Assembly: GCF_002807685.1 (NCBI RefSeq)
Contig: NZ_PEAX01000005.1
Span: 1 to 64,000 of the forward strand
Length of the DNA: 64,000 nucleotides
Reading direction: 5' to 3'
Source of the DNA: Neoalteromonas flava
GTDB lineage: Bacteria; Pseudomonadota; Gammaproteobacteria; Enterobacterales; Alteromonadaceae
Part shown: one piece after another, positions 36,477 through 45,725 of the stretch
Numbering within the stretch: position 1 is the first letter of the stretch
Layout of the letters: the number at the start of each line of letters is the position of its first letter
Notes under the pieces: model-generated
Databases searched by the model: none
Seen by the model: only the letters and a program-made list of their open reading frames with translations
What the model was told of the DNA's origin: nothing
Made by a program: the position numbers and the translations under genes

Positions 36477-37244
36477 TTAATCAGGACGGTTGAGCAGGTC
36501 GATTAAGTTGAACTGCTGCAACAACTGAGAATAAGTACCGTCGGCCAACGCTAATGCTAGCTCTCGATTAAATGCGAAGCGGAGATCATCGTCAACGATT
36601 CCGGCAGCATAGAGGCTTTTGGGAAATAGGCGGTGAATTCGAACGGCTTTTTCGCGTAAGTCTGGTGTGACTGTTTGGCGGAAATGACGAAATATATTTT
36701 CATCCATGATGGCCACATCAACGCTACCGCGCAGTAATAATGAGACCTGATTTTGTTGGTCTGGTAATTCAAGATAGTCGGGGCGGTTTGATACAGCATT
36801 TGCATAGCGTTCGCCCAACACGGTTTTCGCGGTTTGAAAGGCAACGACAGAATGATAGCGCAAGGCATCAACCGTGGTTAAGACAATATCATTTGAGACC
36901 AGTGAAATAGCTACATTTTGATATGCTACGTAGGGTTTTGATAACCAGTCGGGGTTAATATCGTGATGAGTATTCATGGTTAACCCGATGTCGACTTGGC
37001 CATTCTTTAATAGGCTAGGCGTGCGACCGAATGGGATGTAGATCACCGTCATTTTGTGGTTAAGTTGGGAGAGTATATAGCGGGTCAATTCAAGCTCAAA
37101 ACCACTGTCTGTATCGTGCACGACATAGGGCGGCTTATTCCACCCAATCGCAACGGTAACCTCCTTGGCTGACACTTGAGTGGCAAGAAAGCTTGTGGGC
37201 AGTATGACTAAACCAACCAATAATAACCATACATGACGGGTCAT
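36477..37244 (-). CDS. Periplasmic solute-binding protein, family 3-like
   Basis: The 255-residue product starts MTRHVWLLLVGLVILPTSFL, a signal peptide. The frame is open a further 56 codons, but that would overlap prmA on the other strand. The mature part resembles SBP_bac_3 proteins (VTVAIGWNKPPYVVHDTDSG, FELELTRYILSQLNH, VDIGLTMNTHHDINPDWLSKP). No ABC-transporter genes are near, so it may serve as a sensor or an orphan receptor. It lies 12 bases before the lipoprotein amidase gene. Confidence 0.85.
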   Translation of the reverse strand: MTRHVWLLLVGLVILPTSFLATQVSAKEVTVAIGWNKPPYVVHDTDSGFELELTRYILSQLNHKMTVIYIPFGRTPSLLKNGQVDIGLTMNTHHDINPDWLSKPYVAYQNVAISLVSNDIVLTTVDALRYHSVVAFQTAKTVLGERYANAVSNRPDYLELPDQQNQVSLLLRGSVDVAIMDENIFRHFRQTVTPDLREKAVRIHRLFPKSLYAAGIVDDDLRFAFNRELALALADGTYSQLLQQFNLIDLLNRPD

Positions 37245-37328
37245 AGGATAAATGAGGCCTTGTCGCTGATGAGTAAAAGTCGCTATTAATTTGTTACTAT
37301 ACGCCAAACAACGAAAAAGAGAATCTTT

Positions 37329-38210
37329 ATGGCTTGGTTGCAATTGATCATTGATACCCATCCAACCCGCGCGGATGCGATCAGTGAGTGGCTTAACTTT
37401 CACGATGCTCAAGCAGTTACCATGGTGGATGGCAAAGACACCCCAATGTATGAGCCCAAACCGGGTGAAGTGTTATTGTGGCCAGACACTCGAGTAATTG
37501 GATTATTTGCAAGTGATGCGGATATTCAGGCGCTGGCGGCAAAATTACAGCAATCGGGACTTTTAAATAGCGACGATAAGCTTAAAACAGAGCAACTTGA
37601 AGATAAGGATTGGGTGCGGGAATGGATGGACAGCTTTCATCCCATGCAGTTTGGTCAGCGTTTATGGATTTGCCCTAGTTGGCGTGAAATCCCTGAGCCA
37701 AGCGCCGTCAATGTGTTGCTCGATCCGGGGCTGGCATTTGGCACGGGTACGCATCCCACCACAGCACTGTGTTTAGAATGGCTAGATGGTATTGATGTGA
37801 CGAATTGTCAGGTGGTGGATTTTGGTTGTGGCTCAGGCATATTAGGCGTCGCGGCGTTAAAGTTAGGGGCTGCTCATTGTATTGGCATAGATATCGACCC
37901 ACAGGCATTGCTGGCCACTAAAGAAAATGCCAAACGCAATCAGGTTGACCGCCAATTTGATGTCTTTATGCCAGAGCAGCAACCGCAACTTGAAGCCGAT
38001 GTTGTGGTTGCCAATATCCTGTCTGGTCCTCTATTAGAGTTACGTTCGATCATCACTGCTTATTGTCGCATCGGTGGGCAACTCGTATTATCGGGGATCC
38101 TCGCTGAACAAGTGGCTGAAATTGAAAAGCATTATGCAGAGAACTTCGATTTGGCGCCGTCGAAAGTCAGTGGCGAATGGGCAAGAGTTAGTGGTACACG
38201 ACGTGTTTGA
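37329..38210 (+). CDS. prmA: Ribosomal protein L11 methyltransferase
   Basis: PrmA trimethylates ribosomal protein L11 with S-adenosylmethionine. The 293-residue protein has the N-terminal substrate-binding domain (MAWLQLIIDTHPTRADAISE). The methyltransferase domain shows LDPGLAFGTGTHPTTALCLE and the SAM motif VVDFGCGSGILGVAALKLGA, followed by VVANILSGPLLEL. The prmA-dusB-fis order is standard for gammaproteobacteria. Confidence 0.97.
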   Translation: MAWLQLIIDTHPTRADAISEWLNFHDAQAVTMVDGKDTPMYEPKPGEVLLWPDTRVIGLFASDADIQALAAKLQQSGLLNSDDKLKTEQLEDKDWVREWMDSFHPMQFGQRLWICPSWREIPEPSAVNVLLDPGLAFGTGTHPTTALCLEWLDGIDVTNCQVVDFGCGSGILGVAALKLGAAHCIGIDIDPQALLATKENAKRNQVDRQFDVFMPEQQPQLEADVVVANILSGPLLELRSIITAYCRIGGQLVLSGILAEQVAEIEKHYAENFDLAPSKVSGEWARVSGTRRV

Positions 38211-38282
38211 ACTCAACAAACTTGGTCAGACCACCATTTGAATGTCAATACCCAAAGATAAAAAATTGTGCAAAAAATAGCC

Positions 38283-38310
38283 TTTTCATTTGCGTAAAAA
38301 TCCGTAAAAT
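38283..38310 (+). promoter_or_regulatory. Putative dusB-fis promoter with G/C-rich discriminator
   Basis: TTTTCA (38283-38288), a 16-base spacer and TAAAAT (38305-38310) are followed at once by GCGTCCC. A G/C-rich discriminator is what makes the E. coli dusB-fis promoter subject to stringent and growth-rate control, and the same may hold here. Confidence 0.5.
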
Positions 38311-38339
38311 GCGTCCCTCTTTGTAAGGCAGGTCATTTT

Positions 38340-39353
38340 TTGAACAATCCATTGCTGAAACAGCTTACTATTGGTCACTATCAACTCGACAATAATGTCT
38401 TGTTGGCGCCTATGGCGGGAGTTACAGATAGACCGTTTCGGCAAATGTGCAAAAAAATGGGTGCGGGTTTGGTTGTCTCCGAAATGCTATCGAGCAATCC
38501 AGATGTTTGGCGCACCACCAAATCTTTGAAGCGCATGGATCATACGGGTGAAGTGGGTATTCGCTCAGTTCAGATCGCCGGTTCGGAGCCAGCCTTAATG
38601 GCACAAGCTGCACAATTCAATGTTGAAAACGGTGCTCAAATCATCGATATAAACATGGGTTGCCCAGCTAAAAAGGTGAACAAAAAATTGGCTGGTTCTG
38701 CTTTATTACAAGACCCAGAGCTAGTTGAACGTATTGTTGATGCAGTGGTACAAGCCGTCGATGTTCCCGTTACATTAAAAATACGCACCGGTTGGAATCG
38801 CGACAATCGCAATGGCGTTGAAATTGCGCGCATTGCAGAAGATAAAGGGATTTGCTCTTTGGCCGTGCATGGGCGCACGCGCGAATGCATGTATAAAGGT
38901 CAGGCTGAATATGACACGATTGCAGCTATCAAGGCTGCGGTGACTATTCCTGTGATTGCTAATGGGGATATTACCAGTCCGGAAAAAGCGGCAGAAGTGA
39001 TGCGTAAAACAGACGCCGACGGCGTTATGATTGGGCGCGGCGCGCAAGGAAATCCTTGGATTTTCAAGCAAATTATTGAGCATTTTCAAACCGGAAGAAA
39101 GGCTCAGTTGCCATCACTTGATGAGCAACACCAAGTACTGCGAGAGCACGTAATCAACGTGCAGCGATTTTATTCAGGGATCAGTGGCGTGCGCATCGCA
39201 CGCAAGCATGTGGGATGGTATCTCGCAGAGCGTGACACTGATCGCAAGTTTCGCAGTTTTTTCAATGCGGTCGAAACGGACGTCGAACAATTGGAAGCAA
39301 TCGATAATTTTTTCCAGCAGCTACGCGAATTAGACGTTTCAAGTGCTGCATAA
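38340..39353 (+). CDS. dusB: tRNA dihydrouridine synthase B
   Basis: DusB reduces uridine to dihydrouridine in the tRNA D-loop using FMN and NADPH. The 337-residue TIM-barrel protein shows LLAPMAGVTDRPFRQMCKKM, INMGCPAKKVNKKLAGSALL with the catalytic Cys, and VHGRTRECMYKGQAEY. The start is TTG (MNNPLLKQL) with a purine-rich AAGGCAGG upstream. It is followed after 31 bases by fis, with which it forms the classic growth-rate-regulated operon. Confidence 0.97.
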   Translation: MNNPLLKQLTIGHYQLDNNVLLAPMAGVTDRPFRQMCKKMGAGLVVSEMLSSNPDVWRTTKSLKRMDHTGEVGIRSVQIAGSEPALMAQAAQFNVENGAQIIDINMGCPAKKVNKKLAGSALLQDPELVERIVDAVVQAVDVPVTLKIRTGWNRDNRNGVEIARIAEDKGICSLAVHGRTRECMYKGQAEYDTIAAIKAAVTIPVIANGDITSPEKAAEVMRKTDADGVMIGRGAQGNPWIFKQIIEHFQTGRKAQLPSLDEQHQVLREHVINVQRFYSGISGVRIARKHVGWYLAERDTDRKFRSFFNAVETDVEQLEAIDNFFQQLRELDVSSAA

Positions 39354-39384
39354 TTTAAAATTTTTACAACTGATTAGGTAGTAT

Positions 39385-39678
39385 ATGTTCGATCAAAATA
39401 TAACTTCACCATTTACCACAACAGTAACGACACCTTCACAAACGTTAGCTGAGAAGCCTTTGCGTGATTCTGTGAAGCAGGCCGTTGCTAAGTATTTGAA
39501 GGAGTTAAACAACAACGATATTGATAACTTGTATGAGTTAGTGCTGGCAGAATTAGAAGCACCGTTGTTAGAGGAAGTTATGAAGTATACTCGTGGCAAC
39601 CAAACTCGAGCTTCTGTATTAATGGGTATCAACCGCGGTACCCTGCGCAAGAAGCTAAAGCAGTACGGCATGAACTAA
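39385..39678 (+). CDS. fis: DNA-binding protein Fis
   Basis: Fis bends DNA, organizes the nucleoid and activates rRNA promoters. The 97-residue protein matches the family length (98 in E. coli). Its C-terminal [23 protein letters not shown] then [15 protein letters not shown], is nearly invariant across gammaproteobacteria. It is the second gene of the dusB-fis operon and has a strong terminator. Confidence 0.99.
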   Translation: MFDQNITSPFTTTVTTPSQTLAEKPLRDSVKQAVAKYLKELNNNDIDNLYELVLAELEAPLLEEVMKYTRGNQTRASVLMGINRGTLRKKLKQYGMN

Positions 39679-39691
39679 GTCGTATGCAACG

Positions 39692-39718
39692 AAAAAGCAC
39701 CCTCGGGTGCTTTTTTTG
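39692..39718 (+). terminator. Terminator after fis
   Basis: AAAAGCACC and GGTGCTTTT form a 9-bp stem with loop CTCG, followed by T residues. Confidence 0.93.
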
Positions 39719-39764
39719 TTTTGAATCTTTCCTCGTTCAAATTTTAGTGTAGAAGATATTCATC

Positions 39765-41360
39765 ATGGCAAACCCAATTCAACGCGCTTTACTCAGTGTT
39801 TCCGACAAAACCGGCATTCTCGAATTTGCTCAGCAACTCCATAAGGCTGGCGTTCAGCTTTTATCCACCGGCGGTACCGCTAAATTACTCGCAGACAATA
39901 ATCTACCCGTTATCGAGGTGTCGGAACACACCGGTCACCCAGAAATCATGGATGGTCGCGTTAAAACGCTACATCCTAAAATCCATGGCGGAATTTTAGC
40001 GCGTCGCGGTCAGGACGAAGCAGTTATGGCTGAAAATGGGATATTGCCCATTGATTTAGTTGTGGTGAATTTATACCCGTTTGCGCAGACAGTGGCAGAT
40101 CCGAATTGTGCTTTAGAAGATGCGATTGAAAACATTGATATTGGTGGGCCAACCATGGTGCGTGCGGCGGCTAAAAACCACCGCGATGTTACCATTGTCG
40201 TTAATGCTGCTGACTATTCAGCCGTGCTTGCTGATATGCAACAAAACGCAGGAGCGGTGAGTGCTGCATTGCGCTTTGATTTAGCCGTTAAAGCCTTTGA
40301 ACATACGGCAGAATACGACGGCATGATTGCCAATTATTTCGGTGCTCGCCTCGATCAGGACGAGCAACACGAGCATACTGAAGATTGTCACCACAGCGAA
40401 TTCCCACGAACATTCAATATTCAGCTAAGCAAAAAGCAAGATTTACGCTACGGTGAAAACTCGCATCAGCAAGCTGCGTTTTATGTTGAGAATGCGGTGC
40501 AAGAAAATTCGGTGGCAACCGCACGTCAGTTGCAAGGTAAAGCACTCTCATTCAATAACATCGCAGATACCGATGCTGCTTTAGAGTGCGTTAAAGAGTT
40601 TGATGAGCCAGCGTGTGTCATCGTTAAACACGCCAACCCATGCGGTGTTGCTTTAGGTGAGTCAATATTAGCTGCCTATGAACGTGCTTACCAAACTGAT
40701 CCAACATCGGCGTTTGGGGGCATTATTGCGTTTAATCGCACGCTCGATGCAGCTACCGCTGAAGCCATTATCTCGCGACAGTTTGTTGAGGTTATCATTG
40801 CACCAGAAATCGATGACGAAGCCTTAACCATCTGCAATGCGAAGCAGAATGTGCGCGTTTTAGCTTGTGGTGATTGGCACGGCCAGTTGACCGAAGGTTA
40901 CGATTTTAAAAGGGTCAATGGTGGTTTACTCGTGCAGGAGCGTGATTTTGGCATGGTCGAGCAGGAAGACCTTGAGGTTGTCACTAAAGTACAGCCAACA
41001 GCTGAGCAGCTAAAGGACCTGATGTTTACCTGGAAAGTGGCTAAATACGTTAAATCGAACGCTATTGTTTACTGCAAAGACGGTATGACGATTGGTGTCG
41101 GCGCAGGCCAAATGAGCCGCGTTTATTCTGCCAAAATTGCCGGTATCAAAGCCGCGGATGAGAATTTACAAGTCGAAGGCTGTGTAATGGCGTCAGATGC
41201 ATTTTTTCCATTCAGAGATGGTATTGATGCAGCCGCGGCAGCAGGTGTGAAAGCGGTTATTCAACCCGGTGGTTCAATGCGCGATGAAGAAGTTATTGCA
41301 GCCGCTGATGAGCACGGCATTGCGATGGTCTTTACCGGCATGCGTCATTTCCGTCATTAA
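39765..41360 (+). CDS. purH: Bifunctional AICAR formyltransferase / IMP cyclohydrolase
   Basis: PurH carries out the last two steps of IMP synthesis. The 531-residue protein has the N-terminal cyclohydrolase (MGS-like) domain ([45 protein letters not shown]) and the C-terminal formyltransferase ([26 protein letters not shown] with the catalytic Lys-His). A His/acid-rich insert ([12 protein letters not shown], about residues 199-210) lies between the domains. It is followed by purD 25 bases later, the usual pair. Confidence 0.98.
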   Translation: MANPIQRALLSVSDKTGILEFAQQLHKAGVQLLSTGGTAKLLADNNLPVIEVSEHTGHPEIMDGRVKTLHPKIHGGILARRGQDEAVMAENGILPIDLVVVNLYPFAQTVADPNCALEDAIENIDIGGPTMVRAAAKNHRDVTIVVNAADYSAVLADMQQNAGAVSAALRFDLAVKAFEHTAEYDGMIANYFGARLDQDEQHEHTEDCHHSEFPRTFNIQLSKKQDLRYGENSHQQAAFYVENAVQENSVATARQLQGKALSFNNIADTDAALECVKEFDEPACVIVKHANPCGVALGESILAAYERAYQTDPTSAFGGIIAFNRTLDAATAEAIISRQFVEVIIAPEIDDEALTICNAKQNVRVLACGDWHGQLTEGYDFKRVNGGLLVQERDFGMVEQEDLEVVTKVQPTAEQLKDLMFTWKVAKYVKSNAIVYCKDGMTIGVGAGQMSRVYSAKIAGIKAADENLQVEGCVMASDAFFPFRDGIDAAAAAGVKAVIQPGGSMRDEEVIAAADEHGIAMVFTGMRHFRH

Positions 41361-41385
41361 TTGCAGTGATAGGTAGGAACAAACA

Positions 41386-42672
41386 ATGAAAGTATTAATC
41401 ATCGGTAGTGGTGGGCGCGAGCACGCGTTAGCGTGGAAAGCGGCACAATCTAAAGGTGTTACTCAGGTATATGTTGCGCCCGGAAACGCTGGAACAGCAC
41501 TCGAAGCGAATATTGAGAATATTGATATAGGCGTGGAAGATATTGACGGACTATTATCGTTTGCGCAAAACAATGCCATTGATTTAACCATTGTAGGACC
41601 AGAAGCCCCGCTTGTGATCGGTGTAGTTGACGCGTTTCGCGCCGCAGGTCTGAAAATCTTCGGCCCTACACAGGCCGCTGCCCAATTAGAGGGGTCGAAA
41701 GCCTTTACTAAGGACTTTTTGGCCCGTCACAATATTCCCACTGCTTTTTATGCCGTATTTACCGAGGTAGAGCCTGCCTTAGCGTATGTAAAAGAAAACG
41801 GTGCACCGATAGTTGTAAAGGCCGATGGCCTCGCCGCTGGTAAAGGCGTTATCGTTGCAATGACAGAAGCTGAAGCTGAAACAGCTATTCGCGATATGCT
41901 ATCTGGGAATGCGTTTGGAGACGCGGGTAGTCGAGTCGTTATTGAAGAATTCTTAGACGGTGAAGAAGCTTCATTTATCGTTATGGTTGATGGTGAAAAC
42001 GTATTACCTTTCGCAACCAGTCAGGACCACAAGCGCGCGTACGATGGTGACACTGGGCCAAACACCGGCGGCATGGGTGCATACTCGCCTGCACCGGTGG
42101 TAACTCCCGATATTCATCAGCGTATTATGGCCGAGGTTATCGAACCTACGGTAAAAGGCATGCGTGAGGAAGGCAACGAATACACGGGCTTTTTGTATGC
42201 TGGTTTGATGATCATGGCGGATGGAACACCAAAAGTGATTGAATATAATTGTCGCTTTGGTGATCCTGAGACGCAGCCAATTATGATGCGTTTGCAATCT
42301 GATTTGGTTGAGCTATGTGCTGCAGCGTGTGATAAGCAATTGGCCACACAATCGATTTCTTTTACCTCACAAGCCGCTGTTGGTGTTGTGCTTGCTGCTG
42401 GCGGCTATCCAGGGAGTTACGCCAAAGGCGCAGTGATCCAAGGGCTAGATAAAGCGAGTGACGTGGCAGGCAAAGTGTTTCATGCCGGCACCGCTATACA
42501 AGGGCAGCAGGTGGTTACTAATGGTGGTCGCGTGTTATGTGCCACTGCTCTTGGTGATACAGTCACGCAAGCGCAACAAAATGCTTATGCACTATTAGCC
42601 AATATTAGTTGGCAAAATATGGAATATCGCAATGATATTGCCTATCGAGCAATCAAGCGCGAACAAGGCTAG
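41386..42672 (+). CDS. purD: Phosphoribosylamine--glycine ligase
   Basis: PurD joins glycine to phosphoribosylamine with ATP, the second step of purine synthesis. The 428-residue ATP-grasp enzyme begins MKVLIIGSGGREHALAWKAA. It shows VVKADGLAAGKGVIVA, PFATSQDHKRAYDGDTGPNT and EYNCRFGDPETQPIMMRL. It is transcribed with purH and ended by a weak hairpin. No clear PurR operator was spotted upstream of purH. Confidence 0.98.
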   Translation: MKVLIIGSGGREHALAWKAAQSKGVTQVYVAPGNAGTALEANIENIDIGVEDIDGLLSFAQNNAIDLTIVGPEAPLVIGVVDAFRAAGLKIFGPTQAAAQLEGSKAFTKDFLARHNIPTAFYAVFTEVEPALAYVKENGAPIVVKADGLAAGKGVIVAMTEAEAETAIRDMLSGNAFGDAGSRVVIEEFLDGEEASFIVMVDGENVLPFATSQDHKRAYDGDTGPNTGGMGAYSPAPVVTPDIHQRIMAEVIEPTVKGMREEGNEYTGFLYAGLMIMADGTPKVIEYNCRFGDPETQPIMMRLQSDLVELCAAACDKQLATQSISFTSQAAVGVVLAAGGYPGSYAKGAVIQGLDKASDVAGKVFHAGTAIQGQQVVTNGGRVLCATALGDTVTQAQQNAYALLANISWQNMEYRNDIAYRAIKREQG

Positions 42673-42686
42673 TTTGAAATAAATGT

Positions 42687-42710
42687 GCGCCCGCCACTGT
42701 GGGCGCTTCT
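42687..42710 (+). terminator. Terminator after purD
   Basis: GCGCCC and GGGCGC form a 6-bp stem around eight bases, then TTCTTGCTTC. The T tract is interrupted, so strength is moderate. Confidence 0.7.
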
Positions 42711-42785
42711 TGCTTCGCTGATTTCTAGACATTCTCACGATCCTTGATTAGTGTTGTGTAATGCACCACACGCACAAGCATACTT

Positions 42786-43676
42786 TTGAAAAATTGTTTT
42801 GAATTTACCCTGCTTATTCTCATTTGCGTATTGAGTCCTTTCGCATGGGCTGACGAAGATGTGTCAGTTATTAATTGGCAAACCTTTCATGCGCCACCGT
42901 TGTACATGAAATTAGGGGATGACCAGGGTGAGGGTTTTATTGATTTGATCTTGGCCAATCTGTTCGCCAAGCTGCCACACTATGAACATAGACAACCATT
43001 AACCACCCAAGCCAGAGCGATATATGACATTCAGTTGGGTAAGCAGGTCTGTCATCCGGCCCTGTTCAAAACCTCAGAGCGAGAAAAATACGCGTACTTC
43101 TCTACTCCGTCTCTTTTTACACCTTCAAATCGGCTATTAGTCAGCGCTGAAGCAGTCAAGCGCCACGCATTGACCTCGCCTGTTGATATAAAGCGATTGT
43201 TAGAGGATGAGTCGGTCACGTTGGGCTTAATATCGGCCCGTTCTTACGGGCCCGATTTGGATAAGGTGCTGAAGCAGGTTGAGTCACAACGGATCCTTAG
43301 AATGCCGGTCGAAAAGAATGAAGTGATGTTTACTTTGATTGCACGCAACCGCATCGATGCCACTATTGCTTATCCGTTTGAACTTGCGTATTTCAATCGC
43401 ACTGGACAAAAGCGCAGCGATATAACCGCGCTGGATATCAAGGGAATACCAGCGTATGCCATCGGGTATGTGGCCTGCCCTAGGAATTCTTGGGGGCGAC
43501 AAGTGATTGAGCATGTGAATACGGCGCTTGCTGAACTGGTTCACACACCTGAGTATGTGGCAGCAATGACTCGCTGGTGGGAAGAAGAGGTAGAACGCGC
43601 CGAATTTAAAAGCTTTTACGCTAATGAGTTCCTTAACGCTCATGTGAAAGGGAAAACAGCGGAGCCAATGCCATGA
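42786..43676 (+). CDS. Periplasmic binding-protein-like protein (TIGR02285-like)
   Basis: The 296-residue protein has a signal peptide (CFEFTLLILICVLSPFAWA). Its solute-binding fold is similar in style to TIGR02285 proteins (INWQTFHAPPLYMKLGDDQG, GFIDLILANLFAKLPHYEHR, then KTSEREKYAYFSTPS). No transporter genes accompany it. The start is TTG; no usable ATG precedes the signal peptide. Its stop overlaps the ATG of the K+ channel gene (ATGA), so the two are translated in a fixed ratio. The ligand is unknown. Confidence 0.82.
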   Translation: MKNCFEFTLLILICVLSPFAWADEDVSVINWQTFHAPPLYMKLGDDQGEGFIDLILANLFAKLPHYEHRQPLTTQARAIYDIQLGKQVCHPALFKTSEREKYAYFSTPSLFTPSNRLLVSAEAVKRHALTSPVDIKRLLEDESVTLGLISARSYGPDLDKVLKQVESQRILRMPVEKNEVMFTLIARNRIDATIAYPFELAYFNRTGQKRSDITALDIKGIPAYAIGYVACPRNSWGRQVIEHVNTALAELVHTPEYVAAMTRWWEEEVERAEFKSFYANEFLNAHVKGKTAEPMP

Positions 43677-44674
43677 GCCTACAGCAATTTCGTCAGTCAT
43701 TATTTTATACTCTGCAACCCTATAATAGTAACAATCGACAAGGCCGATGGTTTGACTGGCTGCTGATCGTACTGATCATTGCTAATGTCGTTGCGGTGAT
43801 GTTAGAAACGCTGCCAGAGTGGGATGCGTACACTGCCTATTTCACCACGTTTGAGGCGTTCTCGGTGGCCATTTTTACGCTGGAGTATTTGGCGCGGATA
43901 TGGACTTGTACATTAGAGGACGACTATACCCACAAGGCCGCAGCAACCTCATCCATTGTTTATCGGCTTAAATATGCCTTGCGGCCGATGTCGCTCATCG
44001 ATTTGCTGGCTATTTTACCGTTTTACCTCAGTATGTTGATGCCTATCGATCTGCGCGTTTTACGCTTGTTCCGTTTGATCCGCATGATAAAGTTGGGGCG
44101 CTATTCAATTGCTATGCAAACACTCCAATTGGTGCTTGCACGCGAATACCGTGTAATCGTTGCAGCATTAGGAATGCTCATGATTGTGATGGTCATTGCA
44201 GCAACGAGCATGTATCACCTCGAGCGCTTCGCCCAGCCGGAGCACTTTGGTAGTATCCCGGAAGCCCTGTGGTGGTCAGTTGTAACGCTGAGCACGGTGG
44301 GATATGGCGATGTAGCACCAGTAACCGCAATGGGTAAATTTGTCGCCGGACTTTTTATTTTGCTAGGTGTAGCCTTATTTGCCTTGCCAGCTGGTATCCT
44401 TGCATCGAGTTTCACAGAGCAGATGTCATTACGCCGCGACAAATTTCGTTCGCAGGTCATCAATATGCTGCACAACGGTCACCTACAATTAACCGATGTG
44501 GATCGTCTTGAGCATTTGCGTCGCTCACTGCAATTGGATAAAGAAGAGGCACAGGCATTGTTTGCTTCGATTAGAGCACAAGCTAAGATTGCGAATGCTC
44601 GTGCGTTAACTCATTGTCCTCATTGTAAAAAGCTTCTAATGAGTGGTGAAAAACATGATCACTCTAATGAATAA
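43673..44674 (+). CDS. Voltage-gated K+ channel-type protein with Cys/His tail
   Basis: The 333-residue protein has six TM segments and one pore loop. The S4 helix shows regular positive charges (RVLRLFRLIRMIKLGRYS). The selectivity filter is TVGYGD (T208-G212). S6 ends FALPAGILASSFTEQM. The cytoplasmic C-terminus has a coiled/EF-like helical part and ends in a CPHC pair plus a His-rich tip (EKHDH), which could bind metal. It is translationally coupled to a periplasmic binding-protein-like gene. Joining a binding protein with a K+ channel recalls GluR0-type channels, but here they are separate chains, and interaction is only an inference. Confidence 0.9.
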   Translation: MSLQQFRQSLFYTLQPYNSNNRQGRWFDWLLIVLIIANVVAVMLETLPEWDAYTAYFTTFEAFSVAIFTLEYLARIWTCTLEDDYTHKAAATSSIVYRLKYALRPMSLIDLLAILPFYLSMLMPIDLRVLRLFRLIRMIKLGRYSIAMQTLQLVLAREYRVIVAALGMLMIVMVIAATSMYHLERFAQPEHFGSIPEALWWSVVTLSTVGYGDVAPVTAMGKFVAGLFILLGVALFALPAGILASSFTEQMSLRRDKFRSQVINMLHNGHLQLTDVDRLEHLRRSLQLDKEEAQALFASIRAQAKIANARALTHCPHCKKLLMSGEKHDHSNE

Positions 44675-44747
44675 AGCAGGTAAACCGCTTGATTATTGTT
44701 GTGGCCTTGCTTATAACTAATCCCCCCAAAGCAGGCACTAGAGTACT

Positions 44748-45650
44748 ATGTCAGTAAAGCATCCGATCATCGCAATCACCGGTTCGTCAGGCGCAGGCAC
44801 GACAACCACTACGAATGCAATACGGCATATTTTCCGCAATTTATCGGTTAATTCAGCATCCGTTGCCGGCGATAGTTTTCACCGCTTTACCCGACCAGAA
44901 ATGGAAGTAGAAATCCGCAAGGCGCAAGAGCAGGGCCGGCACATCAGCTATTTCGGGCCTAAGGCAAATGACTTTGTTATGCTCGAAAACCTGTTTAAAG
45001 AATACGCGGAAACGGGCCGAGGTAAATTTCGTCAGTATTTGCATACCTTTGATGAGGCCGTGCCTTTTAATCAGATGCCGGGAACGTTTACGCCTTGGCA
45101 GGATTTACCCGAAAATACGGACTTACTTTTTTATGAAGGGTTACATGGTGGTGTAGCGACCGATGAAGCAGATGTCGCGCAACACGTAGACCTGCTGGTT
45201 GGTATGGTGCCGATAGTCAATCTAGAATGGATCCAAAAGATTGTGCGCGATACTACCGACAGAGGTCATTCACGCGAAGCTGTCATGAGCAGTATTGTGC
45301 GCAGTTTGGATGACTACTTTCACTATATAACGCCACAGTTTTCGCGTACCCATGTAAATTTCCAACGCGTGCCCACCGTTGATACTTCAAATCCGTTCAG
45401 TGCGCGTGAAATTCCAAGTCAGGACGAGAGCTTTGTTGTTGTGCGTTTTCGTAGAGAAATGCGGAATGTCGATTTTCCTTACTTACTACAGATGATCGAT
45501 GGCGCGTTTATGTCACGCATCAATACGCTGGTCGTTCCGGGTGGAAAAATGGGCTTAGCCATGGAGCTTATTCTTACGCCGCTAATCGAAGAATTGTTAG
45601 AGAAAAAACGCAGGGCTGGCTTTCAGGTTGACTGGTTACAAGACCGCTAG
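44748..45650 (+). CDS. prkB: PrkB-type phosphoribulokinase-family protein
   Basis: The 300-residue kinase has a P-loop (ITGSSGAGTTTT) and the phosphoribulokinase/uridine kinase fold (VAGDSFHRFTRPEMEVEIRK, HISYFGPKANDF, LLFYEGLHGG, VPIVNLEWIQKI). It resembles class I phosphoribulokinase and the E. coli protein PrkB. No RuBisCO or other Calvin-cycle gene is seen in the window, and the real substrate of PrkB in heterotrophs is not known. Confidence 0.93.
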   Translation: MSVKHPIIAITGSSGAGTTTTTNAIRHIFRNLSVNSASVAGDSFHRFTRPEMEVEIRKAQEQGRHISYFGPKANDFVMLENLFKEYAETGRGKFRQYLHTFDEAVPFNQMPGTFTPWQDLPENTDLLFYEGLHGGVATDEADVAQHVDLLVGMVPIVNLEWIQKIVRDTTDRGHSREAVMSSIVRSLDDYFHYITPQFSRTHVNFQRVPTVDTSNPFSAREIPSQDESFVVVRFRREMRNVDFPYLLQMIDGAFMSRINTLVVPGGKMGLAMELILTPLIEELLEKKRRAGFQVDWLQDR

Positions 45651-45725
45651 CCGCGTTAAATTGCCACCATTAGCAACGCATTACTCCTAGTCAGAAATTG
45701 TACCTGACGACGGTAATGTCCATCT

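Noticed and set aside
37245-37412. 56-codon N-terminal extension of the binding-protein gene next to prmA
   Set aside because: The extension runs across the prmA start on the other strand and would put the signal peptide in the middle of the protein.
44748-45650. Calvin-cycle locus suggested by the phosphoribulokinase family
   Set aside because: No RuBisCO or other cycle gene is present. The protein resembles PrkB of heterotrophic gammaproteobacteria.
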